64,000 nt of DNA from Methylibium sp035762065. GTDB lineage: Bacteria > Pseudomonadota > Gammaproteobacteria > Burkholderiales > Burkholderiaceae_C. Location of the stretch: contig NZ_DASTPW010000055.1 in the NCBI RefSeq assembly GCF_035762065.1, positions 1-64,000 of the forward strand. Reading direction: 5' to 3'. The notes beneath the pieces are model-generated. The model had not been told where the DNA came from, did no database searches, and worked only from the letters and a program-made list of their open reading frames with translations. The translations under genes were made by a program, and so were the position numbers. Below, in pieces: positions 54,935 to 64,000 of this stretch. Every line of letters starts with the position of its first letter. Within the stretch, counting starts at the first letter, position 1.

Positions 54935-57052
54935 ATGCCCAAGCTGCGCGTTCGCAGCGGCCGCCCCTACCCGCTCGGCGCCACCTGGGACGGTCGCGGC
55001 GTGAACTTCGCGTTGCACAGCGGCGCCGCCCGCGCGGTGCAGCTGTGCGTGTTCGACGACACGGGCACGCACGAGATCCAGCGCCTGGAGATGACGCGCC
55101 ACGGCCGCGGCGCCGTCTGGTACGGCTACGTGCCCGATCTGCAGCCCGGCGCGCGCTACGCCTGGCGCGTCGAAGGCCCGACCGAGCCCGCCGCCGGCCA
55201 GCGGTGCAACAAGCACAAGCTGCTGCTCGACCCCTACGCCCGCTCGATCGTCGGCGAGCCGCAGTGGAGCAGCGCGCACTACGGCTACCTGCCGGGCGAA
55301 GAGGCCGAGGAAGGCTACGAGGGCCTGAACTGCAGCATCGAGGACAGCGCCGCGGTGATGCCCAAGTGCGAGGTGGTCAACGACGCGTTCGACTGGGGCG
55401 ACAGCACGCCGCCGAACACGCCCTGGGACCGCACGGTGTTCTACGAGGTGCACGTCAAGGGCTTCACCAAGCAGCACCCGGGCGTGCCCGAGGCGCTGCG
55501 CGGCACCTACGCCGGGCTCGCGTCGCCCGCGGCGATCGACCACTTGAAGCAGCTCGGCGTCACCGCGGTCGAGCTGCTGCCGGTGCAGGCCTTCTTCGAC
55601 GATCACCGGCTCGTCGACCTGGGACTGCGCAACTACTGGGGCTACAACTCGATCGGCTTCTTCGCGCCGGCCGCGCGCTACGCGGCCGACCAGAGCACCG
55701 GCGGGCCGGTGCGCGAGTTCAAGCAGATGGTGCGCGCGCTGCACGAGGCCGGCCTCGAGGTGATCCTCGACGTGGTCTACAACCACACCGCCGAAGGCAA
55801 CCACCTCGGGCCGACCCTGTCGTTCAAGGGCATCGACCACTACACCTACTACCGGCTGAGCCCGCCCGACCGCCGCTACAACTTCGATTTCACCGGCACC
55901 GGCAACACGCTCGACACCACGGTGCCGGTGGTCAACCGGCTGATCGTCGACAGCCTGCGCTATTGGGTCACGGAGATGGGCGTCGACGGCTTCCGCTTCG
56001 ACCTCGCGGTGACGCTGGGCCGCGGCAAGGTGGACTTCAGCCACGACAGCGCCTTCTTCCATGCGATCGCGCTGGACCCGGTGGTCTCGCAGGTCAAGCT
56101 GATCGCCGAGCCCTGGGACCTGGGCCCCGACGGCTACCGCGTCGGCGGCTTCCCGAAGCCCTGGGCCGAATGGAACGGCACCTACCGCGACACGGTGCGC
56201 AGCTTCTGGTGCCAGAAGGAAGGCGCGCTCAACACGCTGGCGCAGCGGATGTGGGGCTCGTCCGATCTGTACGAGCACGCCGGCCGCACGCCGAACGCGA
56301 GCGTCAACCTCGTCACGGTGCACGACGGCTTCACGCTGCACGACCTCGTCTCCTACAACGGCAAGCACAACGAGGCCAACGGCGAAGACAACCGCGACGG
56401 CGAGAGCCACAACCGCAGCTGGAACTGCGGTGCCGAGGGCGACACCTGCGACGAAGTCGTGCTGGTGCAGCGCGAACGGCTCAAGCGCAACCTGCTCGCG
56501 ACGCTGCTGCTGTCGCAGGGCACGCCGCTGCTGCTGGGCGGCGACGAGATGGGCCGCACCCAGCGCGGCAACAACAACGGCTACTGCCAGGACAACGAGA
56601 TCAGCTGGTTCGACTGGCGGATGACGCCCGAGCGCAGCCGGCTGCTCGACTTCACCCGCCGCCTCGTCTGGCTGCGCCGCGAACTGCCGCTGCTGCGCCT
56701 GCCACGCTGGTTCAGGGCCGATGAAGGCGACGGCGTGAACGAGGTGCGCTGGCGCCTGCCCGACGGCAGCGAAGCGACCGCGGCGCACTGGACCGACGCG
56801 GGCTTCCGCGCGGTCGCGGCGCTCATGTGCAGCGCCGACGACGACGCGCTCGGCGCGGCGGTGCTGTTGATCCTCAACGGCGGCGACGACCCGGCCGATT
56901 TCGTGCTGCCGGAGGTGAACGGCCGCGCCTGGTTCCCGCGCATCGACACCAGCACGCGCACCGGATTCCCGGTGGCCGACGGCCAGCCGCTCGAAGGCAG
57001 CGCGCGCTGCGCCGGGCGCGCGCTGTTCCTGCTGACCCAGCCGCGGGTGTGA
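54935..57052 (+). CDS. glgX: Glycogen debranching protein GlgX
   Basis: This isoamylase-type enzyme cleaves alpha-1,6 branches of glycogen limit dextrin. The 705-residue product has an N-terminal CBM48 module (GRPYPLGATWDGRGVNFALHS) and a GH13 barrel with DGFRFDLAVTLGR (nucleophile Asp) and LIAEPWDLGPDGY (acid Glu), and FTLHDLVSYNGKHNEANGEDN. It lies 25 bases after glgC and supplies linear maltodextrins to TreY. Confidence 0.96.
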   Translation: MPKLRVRSGRPYPLGATWDGRGVNFALHSGAARAVQLCVFDDTGTHEIQRLEMTRHGRGAVWYGYVPDLQPGARYAWRVEGPTEPAAGQRCNKHKLLLDPYARSIVGEPQWSSAHYGYLPGEEAEEGYEGLNCSIEDSAAVMPKCEVVNDAFDWGDSTPPNTPWDRTVFYEVHVKGFTKQHPGVPEALRGTYAGLASPAAIDHLKQLGVTAVELLPVQAFFDDHRLVDLGLRNYWGYNSIGFFAPAARYAADQSTGGPVREFKQMVRALHEAGLEVILDVVYNHTAEGNHLGPTLSFKGIDHYTYYRLSPPDRRYNFDFTGTGNTLDTTVPVVNRLIVDSLRYWVTEMGVDGFRFDLAVTLGRGKVDFSHDSAFFHAIALDPVVSQVKLIAEPWDLGPDGYRVGGFPKPWAEWNGTYRDTVRSFWCQKEGALNTLAQRMWGSSDLYEHAGRTPNASVNLVTVHDGFTLHDLVSYNGKHNEANGEDNRDGESHNRSWNCGAEGDTCDEVVLVQRERLKRNLLATLLLSQGTPLLLGGDEMGRTQRGNNNGYCQDNEISWFDWRMTPERSRLLDFTRRLVWLRRELPLLRLPRWFRADEGDGVNEVRWRLPDGSEATAAHWTDAGFRAVAALMCSADDDALGAAVLLILNGGDDPADFVLPEVNGRAWFPRIDTSTRTGFPVADGQPLEGSARCAGRALFLLTQPRV

Positions 57053-57056
57053 AGCG

Positions 57057-58868
57057 ATGCGGCATGCCCACGCGATGCGCTTCGGCGCGACTCTCGACGC
57101 CAGCGGTCGCGGTGCGCGGTTTCGCCTGTGGGCGCCCGGCGCCCGGCACGCCGAGCTGCTGCTGCACGGCGATGGCCTGCGCAGCGCGGCGGCCACACGG
57201 GATGCCGGCGGCTGGTGCGAGGCCGTCGTGGCCGATGCCGCCGCGGGCCAGCGCTACCAATGGCGCATCGACGGCGAACTGGCCGTGCCCGATCCCGCCT
57301 CGCGCTTCAACCCCGACGGCCCGCACGGCCCGAGCGAACTGCTCGATCCGCATGCCTTCACCTGGGATGACGCCGGCTGGCGCGGCCGGCCCTGGCACGA
57401 GGCGGTGATCTACGAGCTGCACGTCGGCACGTTCACCGACGAGGGCCGCTACGCGAGCGCCGCGGCGCGCCTGAGCGAGCTGGCGAGCCTGGGCATCACC
57501 GCGATCCAGCTGATGCCGCTGGCCGACTTCCCCGGCCGCTTCGGCTGGGGCTACGACGGCGTGCTGCCCTTCGCGCCCTTCCACGGCTACGGCCGGCCCG
57601 ACGAGCTGAAGGCTTTCGTGCAGGCCGCGCACCGGCTCGGGCTGATGGTGTTCGCCGACGTCGTCTACAACCACTTCGGGCCGGACGGCAACTACCTGCA
57701 CGCCTACGCGCCGGGCTTCTTCTCCGAGCGCCACGTCACCGGCTGGGGCGCGGCGATCAACGTCGACGACGACGCGCGCGGTGCGGCGACGGTGCGCGAG
57801 TTCTTCATCGACAACGCGCTCTACTGGCTCGACGAGTTCCGCTTCGACGGGCTGCGCTTCGACGCGGTGCATGCGATCCCCGACGAGCGCCGGCCGGGCT
57901 TCCTGCACGAGCTGTCCGAGCGCGTGCGCGCGGCCACCGCCGGCCGGCACGTGCACTTGGTGCTGGAGAACGATCACAACGATCCGGCGCGGCTCGGGCC
58001 GCCGGGCACGCCGGGCCGCTACGACGGGCAGTGGAGCGGCGACGTGCACCACGGCCTGCACGTGCTGCTCACCGGCGAGCGCGACGGCTACTACGCGGAG
58101 TACGACGCGCCGCTCGAGCAGCTCGGCCGCGCGCTCGCGCACGGCTTCTCGCGCCAGGGCGCGCCGCATGTCGCCGGCTCGCGCCGGGCCGCCGAGGGCC
58201 AGGCGCCGCTCGGCGCGGTCGTCAACATGCTGCAGACGCACGACCAGATCGGCAACCGCGCCTTCGGCGAGCGGCTGCTGGCGCTCGCCGGGGCCGACGC
58301 GGTGAAGCTCGCCGCGGCGATCGTGCTGCTCGCGCCGACGACGCCGATGCTGTTCATGGGCGAGGAGCTCGGCGCGACCACGCCCTTCCTCTACTTCTGC
58401 GACTGGCAGGGTGCGCTGCGCGACGCGGTGCGCGAAGGCCGGCGCAAGGAGTTCGAGCATTTCCCGCGCTTCGCCGAAGCGGCACGCGAAGGGCGGCTGC
58501 CCGACCCGTGCAGCGAAGCGACCTTCGAAGCCTGCAAGCGCTGGCGCGAGGCCGCCGCAAGCGATGCGGCGCGCGCCTGGCGGGACTTCCACGCAGCGCT
58601 GCTCGCGCTGCGCGCGCGGCTGCTGACGCCGTCGCTTGAAAGCCTGCCGTTCGACGGCCACGAGGCCCGCTGCCACGGCACGCTGCTTCAGCTGCACTGG
58701 CGGCTCGGCGGCGGCAGGCGCTGGCTGATGCAGGTGAACCTGTCGGCCGAGACGGTGGCGCACGATGCGGCGGCCGGCTTCGAGCCGATCGACGCCGATC
58801 CGGCCTGCGCGCTCGGGCGCATCGATGCCGACGGCTTCGGCCCCTGGTCCGGTCGCTGGCTCGCATGA
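57057..58868 (+). CDS. treZ: Malto-oligosyltrehalose trehalohydrolase
   Basis: TreZ releases trehalose from maltooligosyltrehalose. The 603-residue product has an N-terminal module (FRLWAPGARHAELLL) and GH13 motifs DGLRFDAVHAIPD and HLVLENDHND typical of the TreZ branch. It is four bases after glgX and overlaps treY by four bases (ATGA). Confidence 0.95.
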   Translation: MRHAHAMRFGATLDASGRGARFRLWAPGARHAELLLHGDGLRSAAATRDAGGWCEAVVADAAAGQRYQWRIDGELAVPDPASRFNPDGPHGPSELLDPHAFTWDDAGWRGRPWHEAVIYELHVGTFTDEGRYASAAARLSELASLGITAIQLMPLADFPGRFGWGYDGVLPFAPFHGYGRPDELKAFVQAAHRLGLMVFADVVYNHFGPDGNYLHAYAPGFFSERHVTGWGAAINVDDDARGAATVREFFIDNALYWLDEFRFDGLRFDAVHAIPDERRPGFLHELSERVRAATAGRHVHLVLENDHNDPARLGPPGTPGRYDGQWSGDVHHGLHVLLTGERDGYYAEYDAPLEQLGRALAHGFSRQGAPHVAGSRRAAEGQAPLGAVVNMLQTHDQIGNRAFGERLLALAGADAVKLAAAIVLLAPTTPMLFMGEELGATTPFLYFCDWQGALRDAVREGRRKEFEHFPRFAEAAREGRLPDPCSEATFEACKRWREAAASDAARAWRDFHAALLALRARLLTPSLESLPFDGHEARCHGTLLQLHWRLGGGRRWLMQVNLSAETVAHDAAAGFEPIDADPACALGRIDADGFGPWSGRWLA

Positions 58869-61723
58869 GCACGCACGCCCCGCGCATCCCGCGCGCCACC
58901 TACCGCCTGCAGTTCCACGCCGGCTTCCGCCTCGCCGACGCGACCGCGCGGCTGCCGCACCTGGCGGCGCTCGGCGTCAGCGATCTCTACGCCTCGCCGC
59001 TGCTGCGCGCCCGCCCGGGCAGCACGCACGGCTACGACGTGATCGACCCCGAGCGCCTCAACCCCGAGCTCGGCAGCGACGCCGACCTCGACGCGCTGGT
59101 CGCCGCGCTCCATGCGCGCGGCATGCGCCTGCTGCTCGACATCGTGCCCAACCACATGGGCGTGCTCGAAGCCGACAACCCCTGGTGGCTGGAGGTGCTG
59201 GAGCACGGTCCCGCCGCGCTGCACGCGCGCGCCTTCGACATCGACTGGCAGCCGCCGCAGCGGGAGCTGCACGGCAAGCTGCTGCTGGCCGTGCTGGGCG
59301 GCGCCTATGGCGACATCCTCGAAGCCGGCGAGCTGCGGCCCGTGTTCGACGCGCAGCGCGGGCAGTTCGTGATCCGCTACTTCGACCACCGCTTCCCGAT
59401 CGATCCGGCCGACTACGCCGCGCTGCTGCGCGCGGTGCCCCTGCCGGCCGGGCTGCAGGCGGTGAAGGCGAAGCGCGTGCTGCCGCTGATCGAAGGCTTC
59501 GCGGCGCTCGCGGCGCGCGACATCGAAGGCGAGTTCGGCCGCGCGCGCCGCCGCCGCGAAGCGGCCGCGCTGAAGGCCTCGCTCGCGCAGGCGCACCGCG
59601 AGGTGCCGGGCTTCGCGGCCTGGCTGGAGGCCTGCGCGCAGGCGCTCGCCGGCCGCGTGGGCGAGCCGGCGAGCTTCGACGCGCTCGACCGCCTGCTCGA
59701 ACGCCAGGCCTGGCGCCTCGCGCACTGGCGCAGCGCCGGCGCGCAGATCAACTACCGGCGCTTCTTCGACATCAACGGGCTCGCCGGCCTGCGCGTCGAG
59801 CACGACGAGGTGTTCGAGGCCGCGCACCGGCGCGTGCTCGACTGGGTCGGCCGCGGCCTGGTGAGCGGCCTGCGCATCGACCACCCCGACGGCATGGCCG
59901 ACCCCGCGGCCTACTTCGAGCGGCTGCAGCGCCGCTGCGCCGAAGCCCAGGGATTGCCGGCCGATGCCAGCCCGTCGATCTACCTCGTCGCCGAAAAGAT
60001 CCTGGCCGACGACGAACCCTGGCGGCGCAGCTGGCCGGTGCACGGCGACACCGGCTACCGCTTCGCGAACCAGGCGCTGGGGCTGTTCGTGGATGCGTCC
60101 GGGGCCGAGGCCTTCGACGCGCTGACCGACGCCTTCGTCGGCAGCAGCGTCGGCTTCGACGCCGAACTCGACGCGGCCAAGCGCGCGACGATGAACGTCT
60201 CGCTCGGCGCCGACCTGAAGCTCTTGACCGAGCTGGCGCGCAGCCTCGCGCTGCTCGACCGCCACACCCGCGACCTCACGCGCGACGACCTGCGCGACGC
60301 GATCGTCGAGCTGGCCGCGGCCTTCGACGTCTACCGCAGCTACGTCAGCGAGCGCGGCGCGGCGCCGCTCGACGTGGCCTGCATCGAGAAGTGCGCGGCG
60401 CGAGCGCGGGCGCGCGTGCGGCCGTCGCAGGCGGTGCACGTCGATTTCCTGCGCACGGCCTTGCTGCACGATGGGGACGAGCCCGACGAGCGCCGCGCGC
60501 TGCGGCTGCGCTTCGTGCTGCGCTTCCAGCAGTTCACCGCGCCGGTGATGGCCAAGTCGATGGAGGACACCGCGTTCTACCGGCATCACCGGCTGGTGTC
60601 GCTCAACGATGTCGGCGGGGATCCGCGCCGCTTCGGGTTCACGCCGGCCGCACTCCACGCGGCCAACCTCGATCGGCTGCGCGACATGCCGCACACGCTG
60701 CTCGGCACCTCGACGCACGACAGCAAGCGTTCGGAGGACGTGCGCGCCCGGCTGAACGTGCTGTCCGAGATGCCGGCGCTCTGGGCCGCCGCGCTCGACC
60801 GCTGGCACGGCCTCGCCCAGACGCAGTGGCGCATCGGCGAGGTGCCGGAGCCGCTGACCGCGAGCGACGAGCTGCTGCTCTACCAGACGCTGGTCGGCGT
60901 GCTGCCGGCCGACTTCGCCGACGACGCCGCGCTGCCGCCGCTGCGCGCGCGGGTGTGCGCCTACATGCTCAAGGCCGTGCGCGAAGCCAAGCAGCGCAGC
61001 AGCTGGCTCGAAGGCGACGACGCCTACGAGGCGGCGCTGCAGCGCTCGATCGAGGTGCTGCTCGCGCGCATCGAGCCCAACCCCTTCCTCACCGACCTGC
61101 GCCGCTTCGTCGCGCAGATCGCGCCCTTCGGCGCGGCGAACAGCCTGAACCTCGTCGCGCTCAAGCTCACCGCGCCGGGCGTGCCCGACGTCTACCAGGG
61201 CTGCGAGGACTGGGCCTTCGCGCTGGTCGATCCGGACAACCGGCGGCCGGTCGACTTCGACGCGATCGGGCGGCGGCTCGCGGCGATCGATGCGCGGCTC
61301 GCCGAAGGGGCGGCGCTGCCGGCCGACCTGCACAAGCTGTTCGTCACCCGCGCGCTGCTGCGCTGGCGCGCGGAGGCGGCCGGGCTGTTCGAGCACGGCG
61401 ACTACCGGCCGATCGAGGCGCAGGGCGCGCTCGCCGAGCACGTGTTCGCGTTCGCGCGCCGCGCGGGCGATGCGTGCAGCCTGAGCGTCGTCACGCGCTT
61501 GCCGTGGCGGCGTTGCGAGGGCGATGCCGAGCGGCTCGCCTCGGCCGCGTCCTGGCGCGACACCGCGATTGCGCTGCCCGATGGGCCGGCCACGGGCGCC
61601 GCGCCGCACGCCTGGATCGACGTGCTCAGCGGTCGGCGCGTCGACGCCGATGGCGCTAGGCTTTCGCTCGCCTCACTGCTCGCCGGTGGCCTGCCGCTTG
61701 CAGTGCTGAGGCCCGCGACCTGA
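58865..61723 (+). CDS. treY: Malto-oligosyltrehalose synthase
   Basis: TreY turns the reducing end of maltodextrin into a trehalose unit. The 952-residue product begins RATYRLQFHAGFRLADATARLPHLAALGVSDLYASPLL, has LRIDHPDGMADP and VAEKILA as catalytic segments, and FALVDPDNRRPVDFD near the end. Length is somewhat above the usual 700-900, but no clear insertion stands out. Confidence 0.96.
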   Translation: MSTHAPRIPRATYRLQFHAGFRLADATARLPHLAALGVSDLYASPLLRARPGSTHGYDVIDPERLNPELGSDADLDALVAALHARGMRLLLDIVPNHMGVLEADNPWWLEVLEHGPAALHARAFDIDWQPPQRELHGKLLLAVLGGAYGDILEAGELRPVFDAQRGQFVIRYFDHRFPIDPADYAALLRAVPLPAGLQAVKAKRVLPLIEGFAALAARDIEGEFGRARRRREAAALKASLAQAHREVPGFAAWLEACAQALAGRVGEPASFDALDRLLERQAWRLAHWRSAGAQINYRRFFDINGLAGLRVEHDEVFEAAHRRVLDWVGRGLVSGLRIDHPDGMADPAAYFERLQRRCAEAQGLPADASPSIYLVAEKILADDEPWRRSWPVHGDTGYRFANQALGLFVDASGAEAFDALTDAFVGSSVGFDAELDAAKRATMNVSLGADLKLLTELARSLALLDRHTRDLTRDDLRDAIVELAAAFDVYRSYVSERGAAPLDVACIEKCAARARARVRPSQAVHVDFLRTALLHDGDEPDERRALRLRFVLRFQQFTAPVMAKSMEDTAFYRHHRLVSLNDVGGDPRRFGFTPAALHAANLDRLRDMPHTLLGTSTHDSKRSEDVRARLNVLSEMPALWAAALDRWHGLAQTQWRIGEVPEPLTASDELLLYQTLVGVLPADFADDAALPPLRARVCAYMLKAVREAKQRSSWLEGDDAYEAALQRSIEVLLARIEPNPFLTDLRRFVAQIAPFGAANSLNLVALKLTAPGVPDVYQGCEDWAFALVDPDNRRPVDFDAIGRRLAAIDARLAEGAALPADLHKLFVTRALLRWRAEAAGLFEHGDYRPIEAQGALAEHVFAFARRAGDACSLSVVTRLPWRRCEGDAERLASAASWRDTAIALPDGPATGAAPHAWIDVLSGRRVDADGARLSLASLLAGGLPLAVLRPAT

Positions 61724-61744
61724 ACCCACGCCCTCGTCCTGACC

Positions 61745-63247
61745 ATGCGATTCCCGCGCAGCGCCGGCCTCCTCCTGCATCCGACCTCGCTGCCCGGCCC
61801 GCACGGCAGCGGCGATCTCGGGCCCGACGCCTATCGCTTCGTCGACTGGCTCGCGAGCGCCGGCCAGACGCTGTGGCAGCTGCTGCCGCTCGGCAACGCG
61901 GGCGCCGGGCATTCGCCGTATTCCAGCCCCTCGGCCTTCGCGGGCAACGTCGCGCTGATCGACCTGGCCGAGCTGCAGCGCCACGGCTGGCTCGACGCCG
62001 ACGACCTGCGCCCCGAGCCCGGCTTCGACGCGCGCCGCGTCGCCTTCGCGCAGGTGCTGCCGTTCCGCATGCAGCGGCTCGCACGCGCGGCGCTGCGCTT
62101 CGCCGCCGTGGCCACGCCGGCGGCGCGCGACGACTTCGAAGCCTTCTGCGCCGCGCATGCGAGCTGGCTGGGCGACTACGCGCTGTTCGCCGCGATCGGC
62201 GAGGCGCATCCGGAGCGCGACTGGTGCGACTGGCCGCGCCCGCTTGCGCGCCGCGAACCGGCCGCGCTGGCCGAGGCGGCCGAGGCGCTCGCCGGGCGCG
62301 TGTTCTTCTGGCAGTTCACGCAGTGGTGCTTCTTCCGGCAGTGGCGCGCGCTCAAGGCGCACGCGATGCAGCGCGGCGTGCGCATCGTCGGCGACGCGCC
62401 GATCTTCGTCGCGCACCACAGCGCCGACGTGTGGGCGCGCCCGCAGCTGTTCGAGCTGGACGCCGAAGGCCGCCCGACGCTGGTCGCCGGCGTGCCGCCC
62501 GACTACTTCAGCCCCACCGGCCAGCGCTGGGGCAACCCGCTGTACCGCTGGCCCGCGCATGCGGCCGAGGGCTTCGCGTGGTGGACCGAGCGCATCGGCC
62601 GCACGGTCGAGCTGGTGGACGTCCTGCGCATCGACCACTTCCGCGGCTTCGCGGCCTGCTGGGAAATCGACGCGCGCGAGCCGACCGCGATCCACGGCCG
62701 CTGGGCGCCGGCGCCCGGCGAGGCGCTGTTCGACGCGGTCGCGCGCGCGCTCGGGCCACTGCCGATCATCGCGGAGGACCTGGGGATCATCACGCCCGAC
62801 GTGACCGCGCTGCGCAAGCGCTTCGACTTCCCCGGCATGGCGGTGCTGCAGTTCGCCTTCGGCCGTGCGAACCCCGGCGACGTGCGCTACCTGCCGCACA
62901 GCCACGAGCCCGACAGCGTCGTCTACACCGGCACCCACGACAACGACACGACGCCGGGCTGGTGGCGCGCGGTCGACGAGGACGTGCGCCACCACGTGCG
63001 CGAGTACTTCGCCTGCGACGGCTCGCAAGTGCACTGGGACTTCATCCGCGCGGCCAACGCGAGCGTCGCCGACCTCGCGATCGTGCCGATGCAGGACGTG
63101 CTGGGCCTCGGCAGCGAGCACCGGATGAACCTGCCGGGCACCGCCGAAGGCAACTGGTCGTGGCGCTTCGGCTGGGACGACGTGCCGCAGGATGCGGCCT
63201 GGCGGCTCGCGCACCTCGCCTCGCTGTACCAGCGCAGGCCGGGTTGA
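61745..63247 (+). CDS. malQ: 4-alpha-glucanotransferase (amylomaltase)
   Basis: MalQ (GH77) disproportionates maltodextrins, so short ones can re-enter the TreY/TreZ route or glycogen. The 500-residue product has FPRSAGLLLHPTSLPGPHGSGDLG, VLRIDHFRGFAACWEI (nucleophile Asp), IIAEDLGIITPDV (acid Glu) and TGTHDNDTTPGWW. It is the last gene of the glycogen/trehalose run, ending in a palindrome. Confidence 0.96.
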   Translation: MRFPRSAGLLLHPTSLPGPHGSGDLGPDAYRFVDWLASAGQTLWQLLPLGNAGAGHSPYSSPSAFAGNVALIDLAELQRHGWLDADDLRPEPGFDARRVAFAQVLPFRMQRLARAALRFAAVATPAARDDFEAFCAAHASWLGDYALFAAIGEAHPERDWCDWPRPLARREPAALAEAAEALAGRVFFWQFTQWCFFRQWRALKAHAMQRGVRIVGDAPIFVAHHSADVWARPQLFELDAEGRPTLVAGVPPDYFSPTGQRWGNPLYRWPAHAAEGFAWWTERIGRTVELVDVLRIDHFRGFAACWEIDAREPTAIHGRWAPAPGEALFDAVARALGPLPIIAEDLGIITPDVTALRKRFDFPGMAVLQFAFGRANPGDVRYLPHSHEPDSVVYTGTHDNDTTPGWWRAVDEDVRHHVREYFACDGSQVHWDFIRAANASVADLAIVPMQDVLGLGSEHRMNLPGTAEGNWSWRFGWDDVPQDAAWRLAHLASLYQRRPG

Positions 63248-63278
63248 GCGCAGGCCGCCTCGTGGCGGCCTGCGCTCA
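63245..63278. terminator. Palindrome carrying both convergent stop codons
   Basis: A perfect 15-base-pair stem with a four-base TCGT loop spans 63245-63278. The TGA of malQ (63245-63247) and the TGA of the minus-strand gene (63278-63276) are the two outermost ends. It can form in both transcripts and probably stops transcription in both directions, though no T-run follows. Confidence 0.65.
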
Positions 63279-64000
63279 GTCCTGCGGCGGCTCGATCGGC
63301 GGCCGGGACTGCCGGTCCAGGCTGCGCGCCTCGTGCAGCACCGCATCGACGGTGCGCGGGCTCGATGCCTGGCTCTCGCTCAGGCCGTAGGTGCGGGCCG
63401 CCATCGATGCCGCCAGGCTGCGCTGGTCCGACGCGGACATGTCGGCCAGTGCGTCGCGCGCGCGCTGCGCGAAGGCCTGCGAGACGACCTGCGCCTCGAG
63501 GTGACGCGGCCAGACCGTGGGTTCGCGGCGCTTGCGAAGCAGCCGACCGGCCACGTAGTCGTCTTCGTCCGGATGGACCAGCGGCACCAAGGTTTCATAG
63601 CGGGTCGCTTGCTGCACGGCCTGCGACTTGTCGAGCGGCAGGTCGGCGTTCGGCACGACGCCGGCCCAGGCGCTGTCCTTCAAGCGCACCACCGGTCCGT
63701 TCGACCATCCGTCCAGGACGGCCGTCGATTCGGGATCCCGGCGGCCTTCGACGCGCAGCTCGCCCCAGCTGTGCCCGCTCTGGACGTCGACCACGTCACC
63801 GCCGTCCGCGTACGTCGCGAGCGTGACGCGCCCTCCGGTGCGCGACACCACGTCGCCATCGCGCATCCGGTGCGCGTGATGCACCAGGGTCAGCCCCGCA
63901 TGCTGGTCGCAGACGCCGGCGCCCATCTGCGTGGCCATGGCCAGCTGGCTCCATGTGTCGTGCCCCGATTCGGCGACCGACGAGCCGATCCCGTTGTGGC
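63276..64000 (-). CDS. Partial transglutaminase-like cysteine protein
   Basis: The frame stays open to the window edge, so the N-terminus is missing (about 241 codons seen). A possible catalytic arrangement is visible in order: Cys in MGAGVCDQHAGLTLVHH (codon 63909-63911), His in SGHSWGELRVEG (63771-63773) and Asp in VLDGWSNGP (63711-63713). Spacing of about 46 and 20 residues fits the transglutaminase/papain-like Cys-His-Asp fold. The C-terminal 100 residues are polar and helical. Some type III effectors have this fold, but the full protein and any secretion signal are outside the window. Confidence 0.6.
   Translation of the reverse strand, partial: HNGIGSSVAESGHDTWSQLAMATQMGAGVCDQHAGLTLVHHAHRMRDGDVVSRTGGRVTLATYADGGDVVDVQSGHSWGELRVEGRRDPESTAVLDGWSNGPVVRLKDSAWAGVVPNADLPLDKSQAVQQATRYETLVPLVHPDEDDYVAGRLLRKRREPTVWPRHLEAQVVSQAFAQRARDALADMSASDQRSLAASMAARTYGLSESQASSPRTVDAVLHEARSLDRQSRPPIEPPQD

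Noticed and set aside
58688..61609. Long minus-strand frame opposite treY
   Set aside because: Antisense shadow of a well-conserved gene with an Arg/Ala/Val-rich translation.

Overview
The window is about 64 kb of very GC-rich (roughly 70%), gene-dense bacterial chromosome. Gene content and order suggest a member of the Burkholderiales, most like the Rubrivivax/Leptothrix/Rhizobacter group: a NAD kinase end followed by recN, carbonic anhydrase next to aceK, leucine-degradation genes with a MerR regulator, and a 2-aminobenzoyl-CoA pathway. This placement is inferred from gene order and composition, not from a marker phylogeny. No rRNA, tRNA, CRISPR array, phage or intact insertion sequence is visible.

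Layout. 1-6.5 kb, plus strand: end of a probable nadK, recN, rapZ, a stand-alone Lon N-terminal-domain protein and a PAS/GGDEF/EAL c-di-GMP protein. 6.5-15.4 kb, minus strand: an orphan membrane protein of lower GC, a double-length (tandem) UvrA, a small membrane protein and an MHS-type MFS transporter. 15.4-23.5 kb, minus strand: leucine/isovalerate catabolism (mccB, an acyl-CoA dehydrogenase, methylglutaconyl-CoA hydratase, a DUF4126 membrane protein, mccA, HMG-CoA lyase, DUF1289). 23.7-27.3 kb: an unusual subtilisin-like protease lacking a signal peptide, and a DsbA-fold isomerase. 27.4-31.2 kb: a three-gene TRAP transporter with a repeat-containing insert in the large permease. 31.4-35.7 kb: acyl-CoA dehydrogenase, SDR, LysE exporter, MaoC hydratase and thiolase. 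35.8-40.2 kb: aceK, carbonic anhydrase, isovaleryl-CoA dehydrogenase and its MerR regulator (LiuR-like), with a LiuR-like palindrome in the divergent intergenic region ahead of a metallo-hydrolase. 41.5-44.3 kb: a HipBA-like pair with a candidate operator, a lipoprotein and a small conserved protein.

44.5-53.6 kb, plus strand, is the most coherent catabolic island: a fused flavoprotein monooxygenase/old-yellow-enzyme, SDR, MarR regulator, enoyl-CoA hydratase, acyl-CoA dehydrogenase, aryl-CoA ligase, RidA protein and glutaryl-CoA dehydrogenase. The first seven match the gene set described for aerobic CoA-dependent 2-aminobenzoate (anthranilate) degradation in Azoarcus evansii. A perfect 17-bp palindrome containing a TTGACA box lies upstream of the first gene and is a good candidate MarR operator/promoter.

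53.6-63.2 kb, plus strand, is a storage-sugar operon: glgC, glgX, treZ, treY and malQ, linking ADP-glucose/glycogen turnover to trehalose synthesis. It ends in a perfect palindrome that contains the stop codons of malQ and of a convergent partial gene. That last gene has a Cys-His-Asp arrangement like transglutaminase-fold enzymes. A family of about 75-bp GC-rich repeats is scattered between genes, and a related element lies in frame inside the monooxygenase/reductase gene.
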